From Priestia aryabhattai B8W22 (GTDB taxonomy: Bacteria > Bacillota > Bacilli > Bacillales > Bacillaceae_H), in assembly GCF_000956595.1 (NCBI RefSeq), contig NZ_JYOO01000038.1:1-43998 (forward strand): a stretch of DNA of 43,998 bases. The letters are read 5' to 3'. Made by a program: the position numbers and the translations under genes. Under the pieces are notes generated by a model. That model was given only the letters and a program-made list of their open reading frames with translations, did no database searches and had not been told where the DNA came from. Of the stretch, positions 1 to 8,319 are shown piece after piece. Within the stretch, counting starts at the first letter, position 1, and each line of letters begins with the position of its first letter.

Positions 1-567
1 TTCTAATACTTTTTCTTGCTTATCAATTTCTTTTTTATCTTTTTCAATTTGATCTAAGTCATTTTGATGCTGCTTTAAAATATCATTATCTGCTGACAAT
101 AAAGTTGTGACCGCACCCATACGTGCAACAAAATCTCCAAAGTTATCAGCATTCATTAATGTATCAATAACAACGCTTGTTTTATCGTCCTGCTGTAAAG
201 CAACTAATCGATTTTCAATAATATCTTTACGACTTAACACTTTTTCCTGAAGCAACACGATCTCTTTTTTCTTTTTCTCAATCATTTTGTTCGCTTCTGA
301 AATCTGCTTTTCAGTCGATGCTAACTCTTTTTTATTGCTAGAGATTACTGTATGTAATGAATTTAATTGTGACTGTATGTTTTGAACATCTGAATTGATA
401 GACTGTTTCTCTTTCTCTTTTTGTTGAACAGCCTTTTCTGTTTCTTTAATTTTATTTTCAGTAGTCTGGAGCGCTTCTTCATTCGATTGGGCGTGAGTCT
501 CTGTAATGCCGGTCATGAAGAAAATTCCTGTGACTGCTGCAAGAGTCATACGCTTAAAAATTTTCAT
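1..567 (-). CDS. cwlO: CwlO-type peptidoglycan hydrolase, N-terminal part (runs off window)
   Basis: The reverse strand reads open from an ATG at 567 to base 1 (189 codons) and continues outside the window. A GGGGA Shine-Dalgarno lies just upstream. The product begins with a basic, hydrophobic secretion signal (MKIFKRMTLAAVTGIFFMTG) with a likely cleavage after THA, then about 160 residues of Lys/Glu/Gln-rich coiled coil. A stretch ending in NFGDFVARMGAV matches the PcsB/CwlO coiled-coil pattern (SFGDFISRATAV in B. subtilis CwlO, from memory). In that family the coiled coil is followed by a C-terminal NlpC/P60 D,L-endopeptidase that cuts peptide cross-links during elongation; that domain is not visible here, so the enzymatic assignment is inference. 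A perfect WalR box upstream supports a WalRK-controlled hydrolase. Confidence 0.75.
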   Translation of the reverse strand, partial: MKIFKRMTLAAVTGIFFMTGITETHAQSNEEALQTTENKIKETEKAVQQKEKEKQSINSDVQNIQSQLNSLHTVISSNKKELASTEKQISEANKMIEKKKKEIVLLQEKVLSRKDIIENRLVALQQDDKTSVVIDTLMNADNFGDFVARMGAVTTLLSADNDILKQHQNDLDQIEKDKKEIDKQEKVLE

Positions 568-671
568 AAAGTAATAGTCCCCTTTCCTCATAGACATAGT
601 TATACCATAAAAAACTAGCTGTTTATGTTACAATACAGTTAAAAGTTTCCCATAATCTGTATAACCAAGAA

Positions 672-713
672 TCTCTTTCTGGGAATTTACCACCAAAATC
701 CCTTGATAGAGAG
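672..713 (-). promoter_or_regulatory. Stem-loop in the cwlO leader
   Basis: On the reverse strand GGGATTT and AAATTCCC pair around a TGGTGGT loop with one bulged T. They sit inside an outer CTCT/AGAG pairing. This lies in the leader between the WalR box and the start codon. From memory, the B. subtilis cwlO transcript is unusually unstable because of a conserved 5' leader element; whether this hairpin is its counterpart is untested. Confidence 0.4.
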
Positions 714-794
714 GTTTACTGTTTATTAAAAAAGATATATTTTTGTCACAAAGGGGGCAAAATTACTCTTTAAAAATCGAAATAAACGCTTATT

Positions 795-811
795 ATTACA
801 GCTATATTACA
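795..811 (-). promoter_or_regulatory. WalR (YycF) binding box
   Basis: On the reverse strand the sequence is TGTAAT, five bases, TGTAAT, an exact match to the WalR direct-repeat consensus TGTWAH-N5-TGTWAH. It lies about 230 bases upstream of the cwlO start. WalRK controls autolysins in Firmicutes, so site and gene support each other. Confidence 0.75.
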
Positions 812-956
812 AATTTTTCACAGAAAATTATGTGTTTTACCGTCTTTTTTCGGTGTTTTTTACTTTTTATTACATAAATTCCACCTACATAATTCCTACA
901 CTATTTATAAAGTTGTGACTTTTTCACTTCTTTTTTACACTTTATATATATAAAAA

Positions 957-987
957 GACGCCCATAAATCAAATGAGCGTCTTTTTT
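957..987. terminator. Bidirectional terminator between rbsB and cwlO
   Basis: GACGCCCAT (957-965) and ATGAGCGTC (973-981) form a nine-pair stem with one G-U pair and a 7-base loop. T runs flank the hairpin on both strands. It ends the rbs transcript about 20 bases after the rbsB stop. Confidence 0.85.
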
Positions 988-1006
988 CTTCACACGTATA
1001 AAGCCA

Positions 1007-1927
1007 TTATTTTTCAGAGGTTACTAGTTTTAAAGGCACTGGAATTTGCTTATCTACTTTTTTGCCTTGAAGAACATTTTTAGCAGACTTTACGGCAAGT
1101 TTACCAATTAAAACAGGCTGCTGGGCTACAGTTGCTCCTAGTTTCCCTTCTTTTACTGCTTTAATTGCATCATCGTTTCCATCAAACCCTACTACTAACA
1201 CATCTTTTCCTGAGCTGTTAATCGCTTGAATAGCTCCTAATGCCATTTCATCATTGTGAGCAAATACGGCTTTGATACCAGGGTTTCCTTGAAGAACATT
1301 CTCCATAACGTTTAAGCCTTTTGTACGGTCAAAATCAGCTGACTGTTTAGCCGTAATATCTAGCTTTTGATCTGCAACGTTATGGAACCCTTTTCCTCGT
1401 TCACGAGTTGCTGAAGCTCCCGGCACGCCTTCAAGTTCTGCTACCTGAGCTTTTCCCCCTACTTTTTTCACAATGTAATCAGCAGCCATTTGACCGCCTT
1501 TTACATTATCTGAAGCTACCAGTGTTTCCACTTTTCCTTTTTCTGCTGAACGATCTAGCGTAATAACTGGAATGCCTACATTGTTAGCCGATTGTACAGC
1601 TGTTGAAATAGCAGCTGAATCCGTTGGGTTAATAAGCAGAATGTTAACACCTTGCTGCATTAAATCTTCCACATCGTTAATTTGTTTTGCTGAATCATTT
1701 TGAGCATCTACTACAACTACTTCCATGCCCAGTTTTTTTGCTTCTTTTTGTACCCCTTCTTTTAGCGAAACAAAGAACGGATTATTTAATGTAGAAACGG
1801 ATAAACCAATTTTAATATCTTTTAAATTTTTACTTTCAGATGGTTTCGCCCACTCAGGAGGCTGAAGTGAACAAGCCCCTAACAGTAATAATGAAAATGA
1901 TAATAGCACGAGCCAAATTTTCTTCAT
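1007..1927 (-). CDS. rbsB: Ribose ABC transporter, substrate-binding lipoprotein RbsB
   Basis: A 306-residue periplasmic-binding-protein-like lipoprotein that captures ribose outside the membrane and delivers it to RbsC/RbsA. The N-terminus has a signal peptide and lipobox (LLGAC, lipidated Cys near residue 19). The mature part shows features of the sugar-binding family: [13 protein letters not shown] near residue 40, DAQND, VDAQ and INPTDS in the first lobe, TLDRS at the hinge, and [11 protein letters not shown] and VVGFDGND in the second lobe. It is the last gene of rbsRKDACB, 11 bases after rbsC, and is followed by a strong terminator. The length is normal for the family. Confidence 0.95.
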   Translation of the reverse strand: MKKIWLVLLSFSLLLLGACSLQPPEWAKPSESKNLKDIKIGLSVSTLNNPFFVSLKEGVQKEAKKLGMEVVVVDAQNDSAKQINDVEDLMQQGVNILLINPTDSAAISTAVQSANNVGIPVITLDRSAEKGKVETLVASDNVKGGQMAADYIVKKVGGKAQVAELEGVPGASATRERGKGFHNVADQKLDITAKQSADFDRTKGLNVMENVLQGNPGIKAVFAHNDEMALGAIQAINSSGKDVLVVGFDGNDDAIKAVKEGKLGATVAQQPVLIGKLAVKSAKNVLQGKKVDKQIPVPLKLVTSEK

Positions 1928-1938
1928 GTTTTTCCCTC

Positions 1939-2898
1939 CTAAGCTGACTTTTTGCGATCAATTAATACCGCGATTAAAATAACAATTCCTTTTACAACCA
2001 TTTGGTAAAATGACGAAACGCCGAGTAAGTTCAAACCGTTGTTTAACGTTCCGATAATCAGCGCACCAATTAACGTTCCAACAATGCGTCCACGTCCTCC
2101 AGAAAGGCTTGTTCCCCCCAGTACTACTGCAGCGATAGCATCTAACTCATAAGACGTACCTGCCGTTGGCTGAGCAGAGTTCAAGCGAGAAGTCAAAATC
2201 GCTCCTGATAGCGCTGCCAATAATCCTGCTAATGAGTAAATCATAACCTTAACTTTCGGAACTTTGATTCCTGAAATAAATGCTGCTTTTTCATTTCCAC
2301 CGATTGCATATGTTCTACGGCCAAACGGTGTTTTATGCAAAATCACCCATAGGACAGCAAATGCTAGTACCATCGTAATCGCTGGAACAGGAATGCCTAG
2401 GAAATAGCCTCGGCCAAATAATTGGAAGTAATAGTTTTCACCTAAGCCCGTAATCGGATTTCCATCTGTATAAACAAGCGTTAACCCTCTAAAAATTGTC
2501 ATCGTCGCTAGCGTCGCAATAAACGGCGCCATTTTTCCTTTTGTAATAAGTAAGCCATTAATCATACCCATTACAGCTCCTAACACACATCCTATTAAAA
2601 TAGCCAAAATAGGATCTACACCTGACACAATCATACCTGCCATTAACGCACTTGATAGAGCAAGTATAGAGCCAACCGATAAATCAATTCCACCTGTTAA
2701 AATAACAAATGTCATACCGAATGCAATTAAAGCATTAATGGCCACTTGACGCAGCAAGTTTAAAATATTTAAAGGTTCTAAAAAGCTTGGATTTAAAATC
2801 GATACAATGACAATAAGAATAAATAGACCTAGTAACGGACCTAGCTTTTGCATCACGTTATCAACGCGATTTTCTTTTATCGCTGTGTTTGCTTTCAT
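1939..2898 (-). CDS. rbsC: Ribose ABC transporter permease RbsC
   Basis: A 319-residue polytopic permease with alternating hydrophobic segments and the BPD_transp_2 signature region GGIDLSVGS near residue 75 and [13 protein letters not shown] near residue 255. The start is placed at the ATG at 2898 because CAGGAGGTC sits 5-13 bases upstream. The open frame extends 7 codons further, but that would run through this ribosome binding site and into rbsA. The rbsA stop ends at 2900, one base before this ATG, so the two are translationally coupled. It forms the membrane channel of RbsABC. Confidence 0.95.
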   Translation of the reverse strand: MKANTAIKENRVDNVMQKLGPLLGLFILIVIVSILNPSFLEPLNILNLLRQVAINALIAFGMTFVILTGGIDLSVGSILALSSALMAGMIVSGVDPILAILIGCVLGAVMGMINGLLITKGKMAPFIATLATMTIFRGLTLVYTDGNPITGLGENYYFQLFGRGYFLGIPVPAITMVLAFAVLWVILHKTPFGRRTYAIGGNEKAAFISGIKVPKVKVMIYSLAGLLAALSGAILTSRLNSAQPTAGTSYELDAIAAVVLGGTSLSGGRGRIVGTLIGALIIGTLNNGLNLLGVSSFYQMVVKGIVILIAVLIDRKKSA

Positions 2899-2899
2899 T

Positions 2900-4381
2900 T
2901 TACTGACCTCCTGTTGCAAATGTCATAATTTTTTCTTGAGTTGCTTCTTCACTTGTCAGTTCACCTGTTATTTTTCCTTCATGCACAACCAAAATGCGAT
3001 CGCTCATGCCGAGTACTTCCGGAAGCTCTGAAGACACCATGATAATAGCCACGCCTCTGTCTGTCAGTTCATTCATAAGCTGATAAATTTCACGCTTTGC
3101 CCCGACGTCAACTCCTCGCGTCGGTTCATCTAAAATCAACACTTTTGGTCCAATGCCAATCCACTTGGCAATAACTACTTTTTGCTGATTTCCTCCCGAT
3201 AAGTTACCTGCACTCGTCTCGGACGACTCGGTTTTAATCGTTAAACGTTTAATAAGCAAATCTACAAATTGCTGCTCGCTTTTTTGTTCAATAAAGCCTT
3301 TTGGCGAAAAGCTGAATAGACTTGGAAGCGCAATATTTTCTCGAATAGAAAAATCCAGAACGAGCCCTTCTGTTTTACGATCTTCTGTAATGAACCCGAG
3401 ACCTAATTTAATGGCTTGGTCAGGCTTTGTGATACTAACCCGTTTGCCATTTAAGATAATTTCGCCTTTTTCTAACGGATCAAGCCCGAAGATAGCGCGC
3501 ATAATTTCGGTTCTGCCAGCTCCCATTAGTCCCGCAACGCCGACAATTTCTCCTGATCGCACTGAAAAATGAACGTCTTGAAATACACCTTTTCTCTCCA
3601 AGCCTTTTGCTTCAAATACAACGTCTCCCTTAGGAGATGTCCTAGCAGGAAATCGATCCGTTAGCTCTCTTCCTACCATTTTGCGAACAACATCATCGAA
3701 GCTGGTTTCTGGAATCGGCTTTTTGTCTACCGTCTGTCCGTCACGCATGACCGTAATGGAATCACAAATAGCAAAAATCTCTTCCATACGATGTGAAATA
3801 TAGACAATCGATACACCTTGTTTTCGCAGCGCATTAATTACGTCAAATAACTTTTGAATTTCTCTTTCAGTAAGCGCTGCGGTTGGCTCATCCATGATAA
3901 TCACCTTTGCATTCGTCATCAGCGCTTTGGCTATCTCAATCATTTGCTGCTGTCCGACAGAACAAAGTCCCGCTTCTTGATCAAGCGGAATGGTCACAGC
4001 TAATTTTTCAAACTGTTTCTTTGCTAACGCTTTCATTTCTTTTGTTTTTAAAAAACCTAAAGGCGTTTTTAATTCTTTGCCGATAAACAAGTTCTCAAGC
4101 ACCGTCATTTCAGGCCAAACGTTCAGCTCTTGATGAATAAAGGTAATTCCGTTTTGTTCTGCTTCTTTTGGATTTTGAAAATACGTCTCTTTGCCATCAA
4201 TCAGAATCTGCCCTTCATCTTTTTTATGAAGGCCGGTTAAAATATTCATCAGCGTAGATTTCCCCGCTCCATTTTCCCCCATTAGTGCGTGAACTTCACC
4301 TTCATGTAATTCAAAATCCACGCCCCTTAGTACACGGTTTGCTCCAAAGGCTTTATGAATCCCTCTCATTGCAATATGCAT
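2900..4381 (-). CDS. rbsA: Ribose ABC transporter ATP-binding protein RbsA (two NBDs)
   Basis: A 493-residue protein with two fused ATP-binding domains, as usual for sugar importers of the Rbs/Mgl/Xyl type. Domain 1 has GENGAGKST (about residues 35-43), CSVGQQQ and [11 protein letters not shown]. Domain 2 has [19 protein letters not shown] and [11 protein letters not shown]. The second Walker A is degenerate (GAGRTE in place of GKS/T), which is typical of these tandem ATPases. The start is the ATG at 4381. A GTG three codons upstream lies inside the GAGGTG ribosome binding site. The length matches B. subtilis RbsA. Confidence 0.95.
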   Translation of the reverse strand: MHIAMRGIHKAFGANRVLRGVDFELHEGEVHALMGENGAGKSTLMNILTGLHKKDEGQILIDGKETYFQNPKEAEQNGITFIHQELNVWPEMTVLENLFIGKELKTPLGFLKTKEMKALAKKQFEKLAVTIPLDQEAGLCSVGQQQMIEIAKALMTNAKVIIMDEPTAALTEREIQKLFDVINALRKQGVSIVYISHRMEEIFAICDSITVMRDGQTVDKKPIPETSFDDVVRKMVGRELTDRFPARTSPKGDVVFEAKGLERKGVFQDVHFSVRSGEIVGVAGLMGAGRTEIMRAIFGLDPLEKGEIILNGKRVSITKPDQAIKLGLGFITEDRKTEGLVLDFSIRENIALPSLFSFSPKGFIEQKSEQQFVDLLIKRLTIKTESSETSAGNLSGGNQQKVVIAKWIGIGPKVLILDEPTRGVDVGAKREIYQLMNELTDRGVAIIMVSSELPEVLGMSDRILVVHEGKITGELTSEEATQEKIMTFATGGQ

Positions 4382-4395
4382 GCTGTTCACCTCTT

Positions 4396-4785
4396 TTAAA
4401 AAATAACTCCCGCTTGTAAAATGCAGTTTGCATAAGGAGTTGCTTCTCCTGTACGAATCACAACTTTCGTTTTGCTTGTCAGCATTTTTAATTGTTCATG
4501 CGATACTTCTTCTACTAAGATGTTTTGCTTCTCCATCAGCTCGTAAGCCTTTTGATTTCTTTCTTTCATTTCAGAAGCAATCACTATTTTTTCTGTAGCC
4601 ATATCTTCTAGCACAGCTATTACTACATCTTCAAAGCTAGGCACTCCTAGCTTTAAAGATAAATCAATTTTAGGCACGTCACTAGGAACAGGTAACCCTG
4701 CATCTGCAATGACAATAGTGTCTGTATGACCTAGATCTGTTAGTATTTTCGTAATATGACTGTTAATCATTCCGTGGCGTTTCAT
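4396..4785 (-). CDS. rbsD: D-ribose pyranase RbsD
   Basis: A 129-residue cytoplasmic enzyme that interconverts beta-pyranose and beta-furanose ribose so that RbsK can phosphorylate it. Family hallmarks are the [11 protein letters not shown] start with the catalytic His in the HTD motif ([17 protein letters not shown], about residues 18-34). The C-terminal [19 protein letters not shown] is also conserved. The ATG follows the rbsK stop codon directly (TAAATG), with GGAGGAGAG just upstream inside rbsK, indicating coupling. The length is normal. Confidence 0.95.
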   Translation of the reverse strand: MKRHGMINSHITKILTDLGHTDTIVIADAGLPVPSDVPKIDLSLKLGVPSFEDVVIAVLEDMATEKIVIASEMKERNQKAYELMEKQNILVEEVSHEQLKMLTSKTKVVIRTGEATPYANCILQAGVIF

Positions 4786-5664
4786 TTACAGACTCTCCTC
4801 CACTTCTTTTCGAGTAGGCATACCGCCTTGCGCACCAAATTTAGTGACGGATAGCGAAGCTGCGCGATTAGCAAACTGAATTCCTTTTTCAAAGCCCATT
4901 CCTTCGGCAAGTGCCACAGCAAGCGCTGCGTTAAATGTATCTCCTGCTCCTGTTGTATCAATCGTTTCTACTTGATAAGAAGGAACCAACACTTCTTTCT
5001 CGCCGTTAAAATAGCGTACACCTTGTTTTCCTTCTGTAATAAACAATTTATTTGGATACTGTTTTAATACTTCTTCTTTTTCTTTTCCTTCAAATAAAAG
5101 CTCTGCTTCATGTTCATTTGGAGTGATGTAAGAAACTTGTTCAATCACTTCTGCTTTTAATGGTCTTGCAGGCGCTGGATTTAATAAAAGCGGTACTTTA
5201 AGTTCCTGACAAAGCTGAGCAACATATTCAACCGTTTCTTCTGGAATTTCTTGCTGAATAAGTACGATATCAGCTTCTTTAATTTTTTCTTTTGCTTTTT
5301 CTACGTAGTCTGGAGTAATATAATCGTTTGCTCCTTTGACAACTACAATGCTGTTATCTCCTTCAGCGAGTATAATGTGAGCTGTTCCGCTGTCTGAATC
5401 TGTAACCGGTTTCACATTTTCCACGGATACACCGTTTGATTTGAAATTCTCCAGGATTGCTTTTCCATAATGATCCTCGCCCACACATCCAATCATACTC
5501 ACATTCGCTCCAAGACGGGCTGCTGCAACAGCTTGATTCGCTCCTTTTCCTCCCGGAACGGTTTTAAATGATTCTCCTAACACTGTTTCTCCAGCTCCAG
5601 GACGAATATTTGATGTTACTACTAAATCCATTGATGAACTTCCAATCACAGTTACTTTAGCCAT
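4786..5664 (-). CDS. rbsK: Ribokinase RbsK
   Basis: A 292-residue PfkB-family kinase that converts ribose to ribose 5-phosphate with ATP. Seen: N-terminal GSSSMDLVV, the first PfkB signature region GGKGANQAVAAARLGA (about residues 38-53), and the C-terminal DTTGAGDTFNAALA with the catalytic Asp and anion hole near residue 250. The start is the ATG at 5664. The open frame extends 11 codons further but would lie inside rbsR, and TTGAGGA precedes this ATG. The ATG overlaps the 3' end of rbsR by 8 bases. Confidence 0.95.
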   Translation of the reverse strand: MAKVTVIGSSSMDLVVTSNIRPGAGETVLGESFKTVPGGKGANQAVAAARLGANVSMIGCVGEDHYGKAILENFKSNGVSVENVKPVTDSDSGTAHIILAEGDNSIVVVKGANDYITPDYVEKAKEKIKEADIVLIQQEIPEETVEYVAQLCQELKVPLLLNPAPARPLKAEVIEQVSYITPNEHEAELLFEGKEKEEVLKQYPNKLFITEGKQGVRYFNGEKEVLVPSYQVETIDTTGAGDTFNAALAVALAEGMGFEKGIQFANRAASLSVTKFGAQGGMPTRKEVEESL

Positions 5665-6646
5665 GTTCCTCAACCTTTCGTGTCGTATTTCGTTCAATAA
5701 ACGTAACGGGTAGTTGTACTTGCTTTTGAATTAAAGGTTCTTTCTTAATGCATTTCATTAACAGACCTGCTGCTTGCTTGCCCATTTCATAAGCAGGCTG
5801 ACGAATTGTAGACAGCGCTGGAAACGAAAAGCGGCTTTGCGGAATATCATCAAAACCAATCACTTGAAGATCATCAGGCACGCTTTTTTCTAATCGAAAC
5901 GCCTCGTGTAAAACAGCTGTGGCTACAATGTCGTTACTTGCAATGATTCCGTCTGTTTCAGGATACTTTTGAAAGATTTCCTTTGCCCATTTCTGCGCAT
6001 CGTCAAACGCTAGAGAATTTGTATTTAATACGTAAAAGTCTGCATCAGACTGACTCAAAACAGACAGAGAGCCTTGAAAACGTTCCTGAGCAGGCTTTAC
6101 ATTTACTGGACCTTTGATAAGGGTAATTCTTTTACTTCCTCTTTTGATTATTTCTTCTGCAGCAAGTTTCCCACCTTCAAAACCATCAGCATAAACAGAT
6201 GGATACTGATCAGAACTTCTATCTAAAAACACGACGGGAAATGTAAGACCTTCATACAGTTTCTGAGCTAGACTTGTTGTTGCCGTAATCATTCCTACTA
6301 CATGATTTTGCGTAAACGTTTGGAGATAGGTTAATTCTTTCTCTAACTGCTCATCACTATTGCCAAGAATTAAACGAAATCCATGGCTATGTACTTCATC
6401 TTCTATTCCACGTGCAAGCTGAGGGAAAAAAGGGTTTGTAATGTCGGGCAGCAAGAGACCAATCAAACGTGATTCACGTGTATAAAGCGAACGGGCTACT
6501 TCGTTAGGGCTGTAGTTTAATTTTTGAATTGTATTCATTACTCGCACACGCGTGTCTTCTTTTACATACCCTGTACTATTTAAAACGCGCGAAACGGTCG
6601 CAACGGACACACCTGCTTCTTTTGCTACATCACGAATCGTTACCAC
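5657..6646 (-). CDS. rbsR: Ribose operon repressor RbsR (LacI family)
   Basis: A 329-residue regulator with an N-terminal LacI helix-turn-helix (VTIRDVAKEAGVSVATVSRV, residues 2-21, hinge near 50-60). A periplasmic-binding-protein-like effector domain follows (LLPDITNPFF, LDRSSDQYP, IIASNDIVATA, IGFDDIPQS). The start is GTG at 6646 with a strong AGGAGGG eight bases upstream. It heads its own operon, so it is autoregulated if it binds the dyad at 6669-6682. In this family, binding of the sugar effector relieves repression. Confidence 0.93.
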   Translation of the reverse strand: MVTIRDVAKEAGVSVATVSRVLNSTGYVKEDTRVRVMNTIQKLNYSPNEVARSLYTRESRLIGLLLPDITNPFFPQLARGIEDEVHSHGFRLILGNSDEQLEKELTYLQTFTQNHVVGMITATTSLAQKLYEGLTFPVVFLDRSSDQYPSVYADGFEGGKLAAEEIIKRGSKRITLIKGPVNVKPAQERFQGSLSVLSQSDADFYVLNTNSLAFDDAQKWAKEIFQKYPETDGIIASNDIVATAVLHEAFRLEKSVPDDLQVIGFDDIPQSRFSFPALSTIRQPAYEMGKQAAGLLMKCIKKEPLIQKQVQLPVTFIERNTTRKVEEHG

Positions 6647-6668
6647 TTTATTTCCCTCCTTTCATATA

Positions 6669-6682
6669 TGTAACCGTTTACA
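6669..6682. promoter_or_regulatory. cre / RbsR-type operator of the rbs operon
   Basis: TGTAACCGTTTACA matches the cre consensus TGWAANCGNTNWCA at every position. It is also a near-palindrome with the central CG typical of LacI-family operators. It lies a few bases downstream of the -10 element, around the expected transcription start. CcpA and RbsR could both use it. Confidence 0.8.
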
Positions 6683-6685
6683 CAA

Positions 6686-6714
6686 ATAATATCATGGAAA
6701 AGTGAAGTTGACAA
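6686..6714 (-). promoter_or_regulatory. Sigma-A promoter of rbsRKDACB
   Basis: On the reverse strand TTGTCA (6709-6714), a 17-base spacer and TATTAT (6686-6691). The spacing is optimal and each hexamer differs from consensus at one position. The operator at 6669-6682 starts immediately downstream. Confidence 0.8.
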
Positions 6715-6727
6715 TCTTTTTAACAAA

Positions 6728-6756
6728 AAAAATCACTTCATTAAGAAGTGATTTTT
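6728..6756 (-). terminator. Terminator after marR
   Basis: AATCACTTC (6731-6739) and GAAGTGATT (6745-6753) form a nine-pair stem with a 5-base loop. On the reverse strand a run of T follows. It lies just beyond the marR stop at 6763. Confidence 0.85.
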
Positions 6757-6762
6757 CTTTCA

Positions 6763-7188
6763 TTAGATATTAGCGTCTAGTTTCTTAAATAATTTCAAAA
6801 ATTGCTCTTGATCTTTCGGCTCATAGCAAGAAAAGAAATGAGCAATCATCTTTTGCACAATTTCATTTGCTTCTTCAATCACTTGTTCACCTTTAGCAGT
6901 TAACTCAATGTTTACCTTACGGCGATCCTCTTTAGAGTGATAGCGTGAAACTAACTCTAAATCTATTAAACGAGTAATAACAGGAGTAATCGCACTAGGC
7001 TTGACGCGCATCTCTTCTGCCAGCTTAGTTACCCCAATGTGACTGCATTTACCGATAATTAATAAGATATGATATTGAAAAGGTGTAATCCCTTGTGAAA
7101 GTAACCTTTCTTTTATCTCTGTCATTACCTTTTTGTTAAGGGATATCGAAATTCTCTGGACCTCTTCAATAAATGTGAGCTGTTCCAT
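6763..7188 (-). CDS. MarR-family transcriptional regulator
   Basis: A 141-residue winged-helix regulator. The helix-turn-helix spans about residues 50-75 (GVTKLAEEMRVKPSAITPVI). The wing holds the conserved KEDRRKVNIELTAKG (about residues 87-101). The ATG has AAGGGGAC upstream. It lies downstream of and co-oriented with the efflux genes at 7351-10626 and is separated from them by a 160-base spacer with strong secondary structure. From position it could regulate that locus, but the divergent MarR at 10976 is an equally good candidate. The ligand is unknown. Confidence 0.88.
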   Translation of the reverse strand: MEQLTFIEEVQRISISLNKKVMTEIKERLLSQGITPFQYHILLIIGKCSHIGVTKLAEEMRVKPSAITPVITRLIDLELVSRYHSKEDRRKVNIELTAKGEQVIEEANEIVQKMIAHFFSCYEPKDQEQFLKLFKKLDANI

Positions 7189-7212
7189 GTTTTGACGTCC
7201 CCTTTCTTATAA

Positions 7213-7233
7213 TCAGGGAGTCGATGTTAACAT
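7213..7233 (-). other. Possible seven-codon leader ORF before marR
   Basis: On the reverse strand ATG TTA ACA TCG ACT CCC TGA (MLTSTP) follows AGGGGG at a 5-base spacing. The ribosome binding site and the end of the ORF form the two arms of a hairpin (CAGGG/CCCTG). The marR ribosome binding site starts about 10 bases after the uORF stop. Such an arrangement could couple translation of the leader to marR. This is inference from a very short ORF. Confidence 0.25.
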
Positions 7234-7244
7234 GTCAGCCCCCT

Positions 7245-7302
7245 GCTGCACTCCAAGCGAAACCTAACCTGGGGAGAGCGGCTGGTTTCGCAGAATGCTT
7301 AT
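7245..7302 (-). promoter_or_regulatory. Structured leader RNA upstream of marR
   Basis: Reading the reverse strand, GCATTC-T-GCGAAACC pairs with GGTTTCGC-TTG-GAGTGC, including a perfect eight-base inverted repeat. This gives a long imperfect stem with an apical loop rich in C. A second hairpin follows at about 7214-7245. Neither ends in a T run, so these are not ordinary terminators. I do not recognise a known riboswitch class. A TATAAT at about 7334-7339 on the reverse strand could start a leader of about 140 nt. Confidence 0.4.
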
Positions 7303-7350
7303 AACCTATTTTCTATCTCTTTTATTCCGTACTATTATAATAGAAGAAAC

Positions 7351-7762
7351 TCATTCATTATCGTTTTTCTTAAACGATCTTAAAGCCTTACGAAAAGCGT
7401 CATCATTCATAACATCACGTTCTTCTTTTGTAAAAACCGTGTCGTCTTTTTCGCCTTCTCTAAACTTTTGCAGCACTTGACGATACATATCATCGTTCAT
7501 GACATCTTTTTCTCTCTTATGTCTAGATGTTCTTGTTTCCATCTTCGTCTGCGGCTCTTTTGGTTCTTCTTTTGGTGCTGCAGGTTTTTCTTCTGCTTAC
7601 TTTTTTCTCTGCTACTTTTGGCTCTTTAGGAGCATTTGAAGCAGCCGCTTCTTTTTTAGGTGGAACTGTACGCTGGCGCTTAGAAGATGATGCTTTGGCA
7701 TTCATAGTAATAATTAGTACAACCAGAATCACAGCTACAACGATCAGTAAAATACCTAACAT
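7351..7762 (-). pseudogene. Small anchored membrane protein, yhcC position, split by a 1-base frameshift
   Basis: Two overlapping frames make one gene. The frame from the ATG at 7762 gives an N-terminal membrane helix (MLGILLIVVAVILVVLIITM) and a Lys/Ala/Pro/Glu-rich linker. After VAEKK it runs into a basic, unnatural-looking tail ending at 7523. The frame ending at 7351 continues the linker (EEKPAAPKEEPKEPQ) and then has two copies of a DVMNDD-x-x-x-R-x-x-L-x-x-F motif. Removing one A in GTAAGCAG near 7597-7598 gives a single 136-codon ORF. It follows the yhcA-yhcB pair and matches the position of B. subtilis yhcC (from memory), but I do not recognise a function. The break could be real or a sequencing error. 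Confidence 0.7.
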
Positions 7763-7770
7763 ACCGTCAC

Positions 7771-8301
7771 CTACTGTCCTTGTGTCATTCGTTTAGTCAC
7801 TTGAACAACACGTTCTCCTAATGCTTTACCCAGCGCTTGGTCGTTCTCTGTTAATAATTCGTCACCTTCGATTGGACAAGTAATTCCAACACCGTAATAA
7901 GTACCGTAAAGCGCATTTTCTGGGATGTTACCTGGTAATCCAGCAATAATCATACCTTGATGAAGCATAGGTGTAATTAAATTTAAAAGCGTCGCTTCTA
8001 AGCCACCGTGCGTTGTAGCTGTTGTACAGAACACCGCACCTACTTTATTAATTAATTTACCTTCTGCCCATAGATAACCTAATTTATCGATCCACGTTTT
8101 TAACCCTGAACTAATTGTTCCAAAATGCCCTGGGCAGCCCCAAATAATAGCATCCATTTCAGGCAGTTCACGTACATCTGCATCTTCGACATGCTTTACA
8201 TATACGGTTGCTTCTCCAGACAGCTCGGCCCCAGAAGCAATCGCTTTTGCTAATGCCTCTGTATGTCCGCCTTCACTATCATATACGATACAAATTTTCA
8301 T
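7771..8301 (-). CDS. yhcB: WrbA-like flavodoxin / NAD(P)H:quinone oxidoreductase (YhcB-like)
   Basis: A 176-residue flavodoxin-fold protein. The N-terminal phosphate-binding loop is [12 protein letters not shown] (residues 6-17). FMN contacts are expected in [21 protein letters not shown] (about residues 52-72) and [15 protein letters not shown] (about 89-103), both typical of the WrbA/FMN-reductase group. The predicted role is two-electron reduction of quinones that avoids semiquinone radicals. The ATG has GGAGGG upstream. It sits 18 bases after the MFS pump gene and just before the small membrane protein gene, the same order as B. subtilis yhcA-yhcB-yhcC (from memory), which suggests a toxic-compound response. 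Confidence 0.85.
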   Translation of the reverse strand: MKICIVYDSEGGHTEALAKAIASGAELSGEATVYVKHVEDADVRELPEMDAIIWGCPGHFGTISSGLKTWIDKLGYLWAEGKLINKVGAVFCTTATTHGGLEATLLNLITPMLHQGMIIAGLPGNIPENALYGTYYGVGITCPIEGDELLTENDQALGKALGERVVQVTKRMTQGQ

Positions 8302-8319
8302 CCTTTATCCCTCCGTTGC

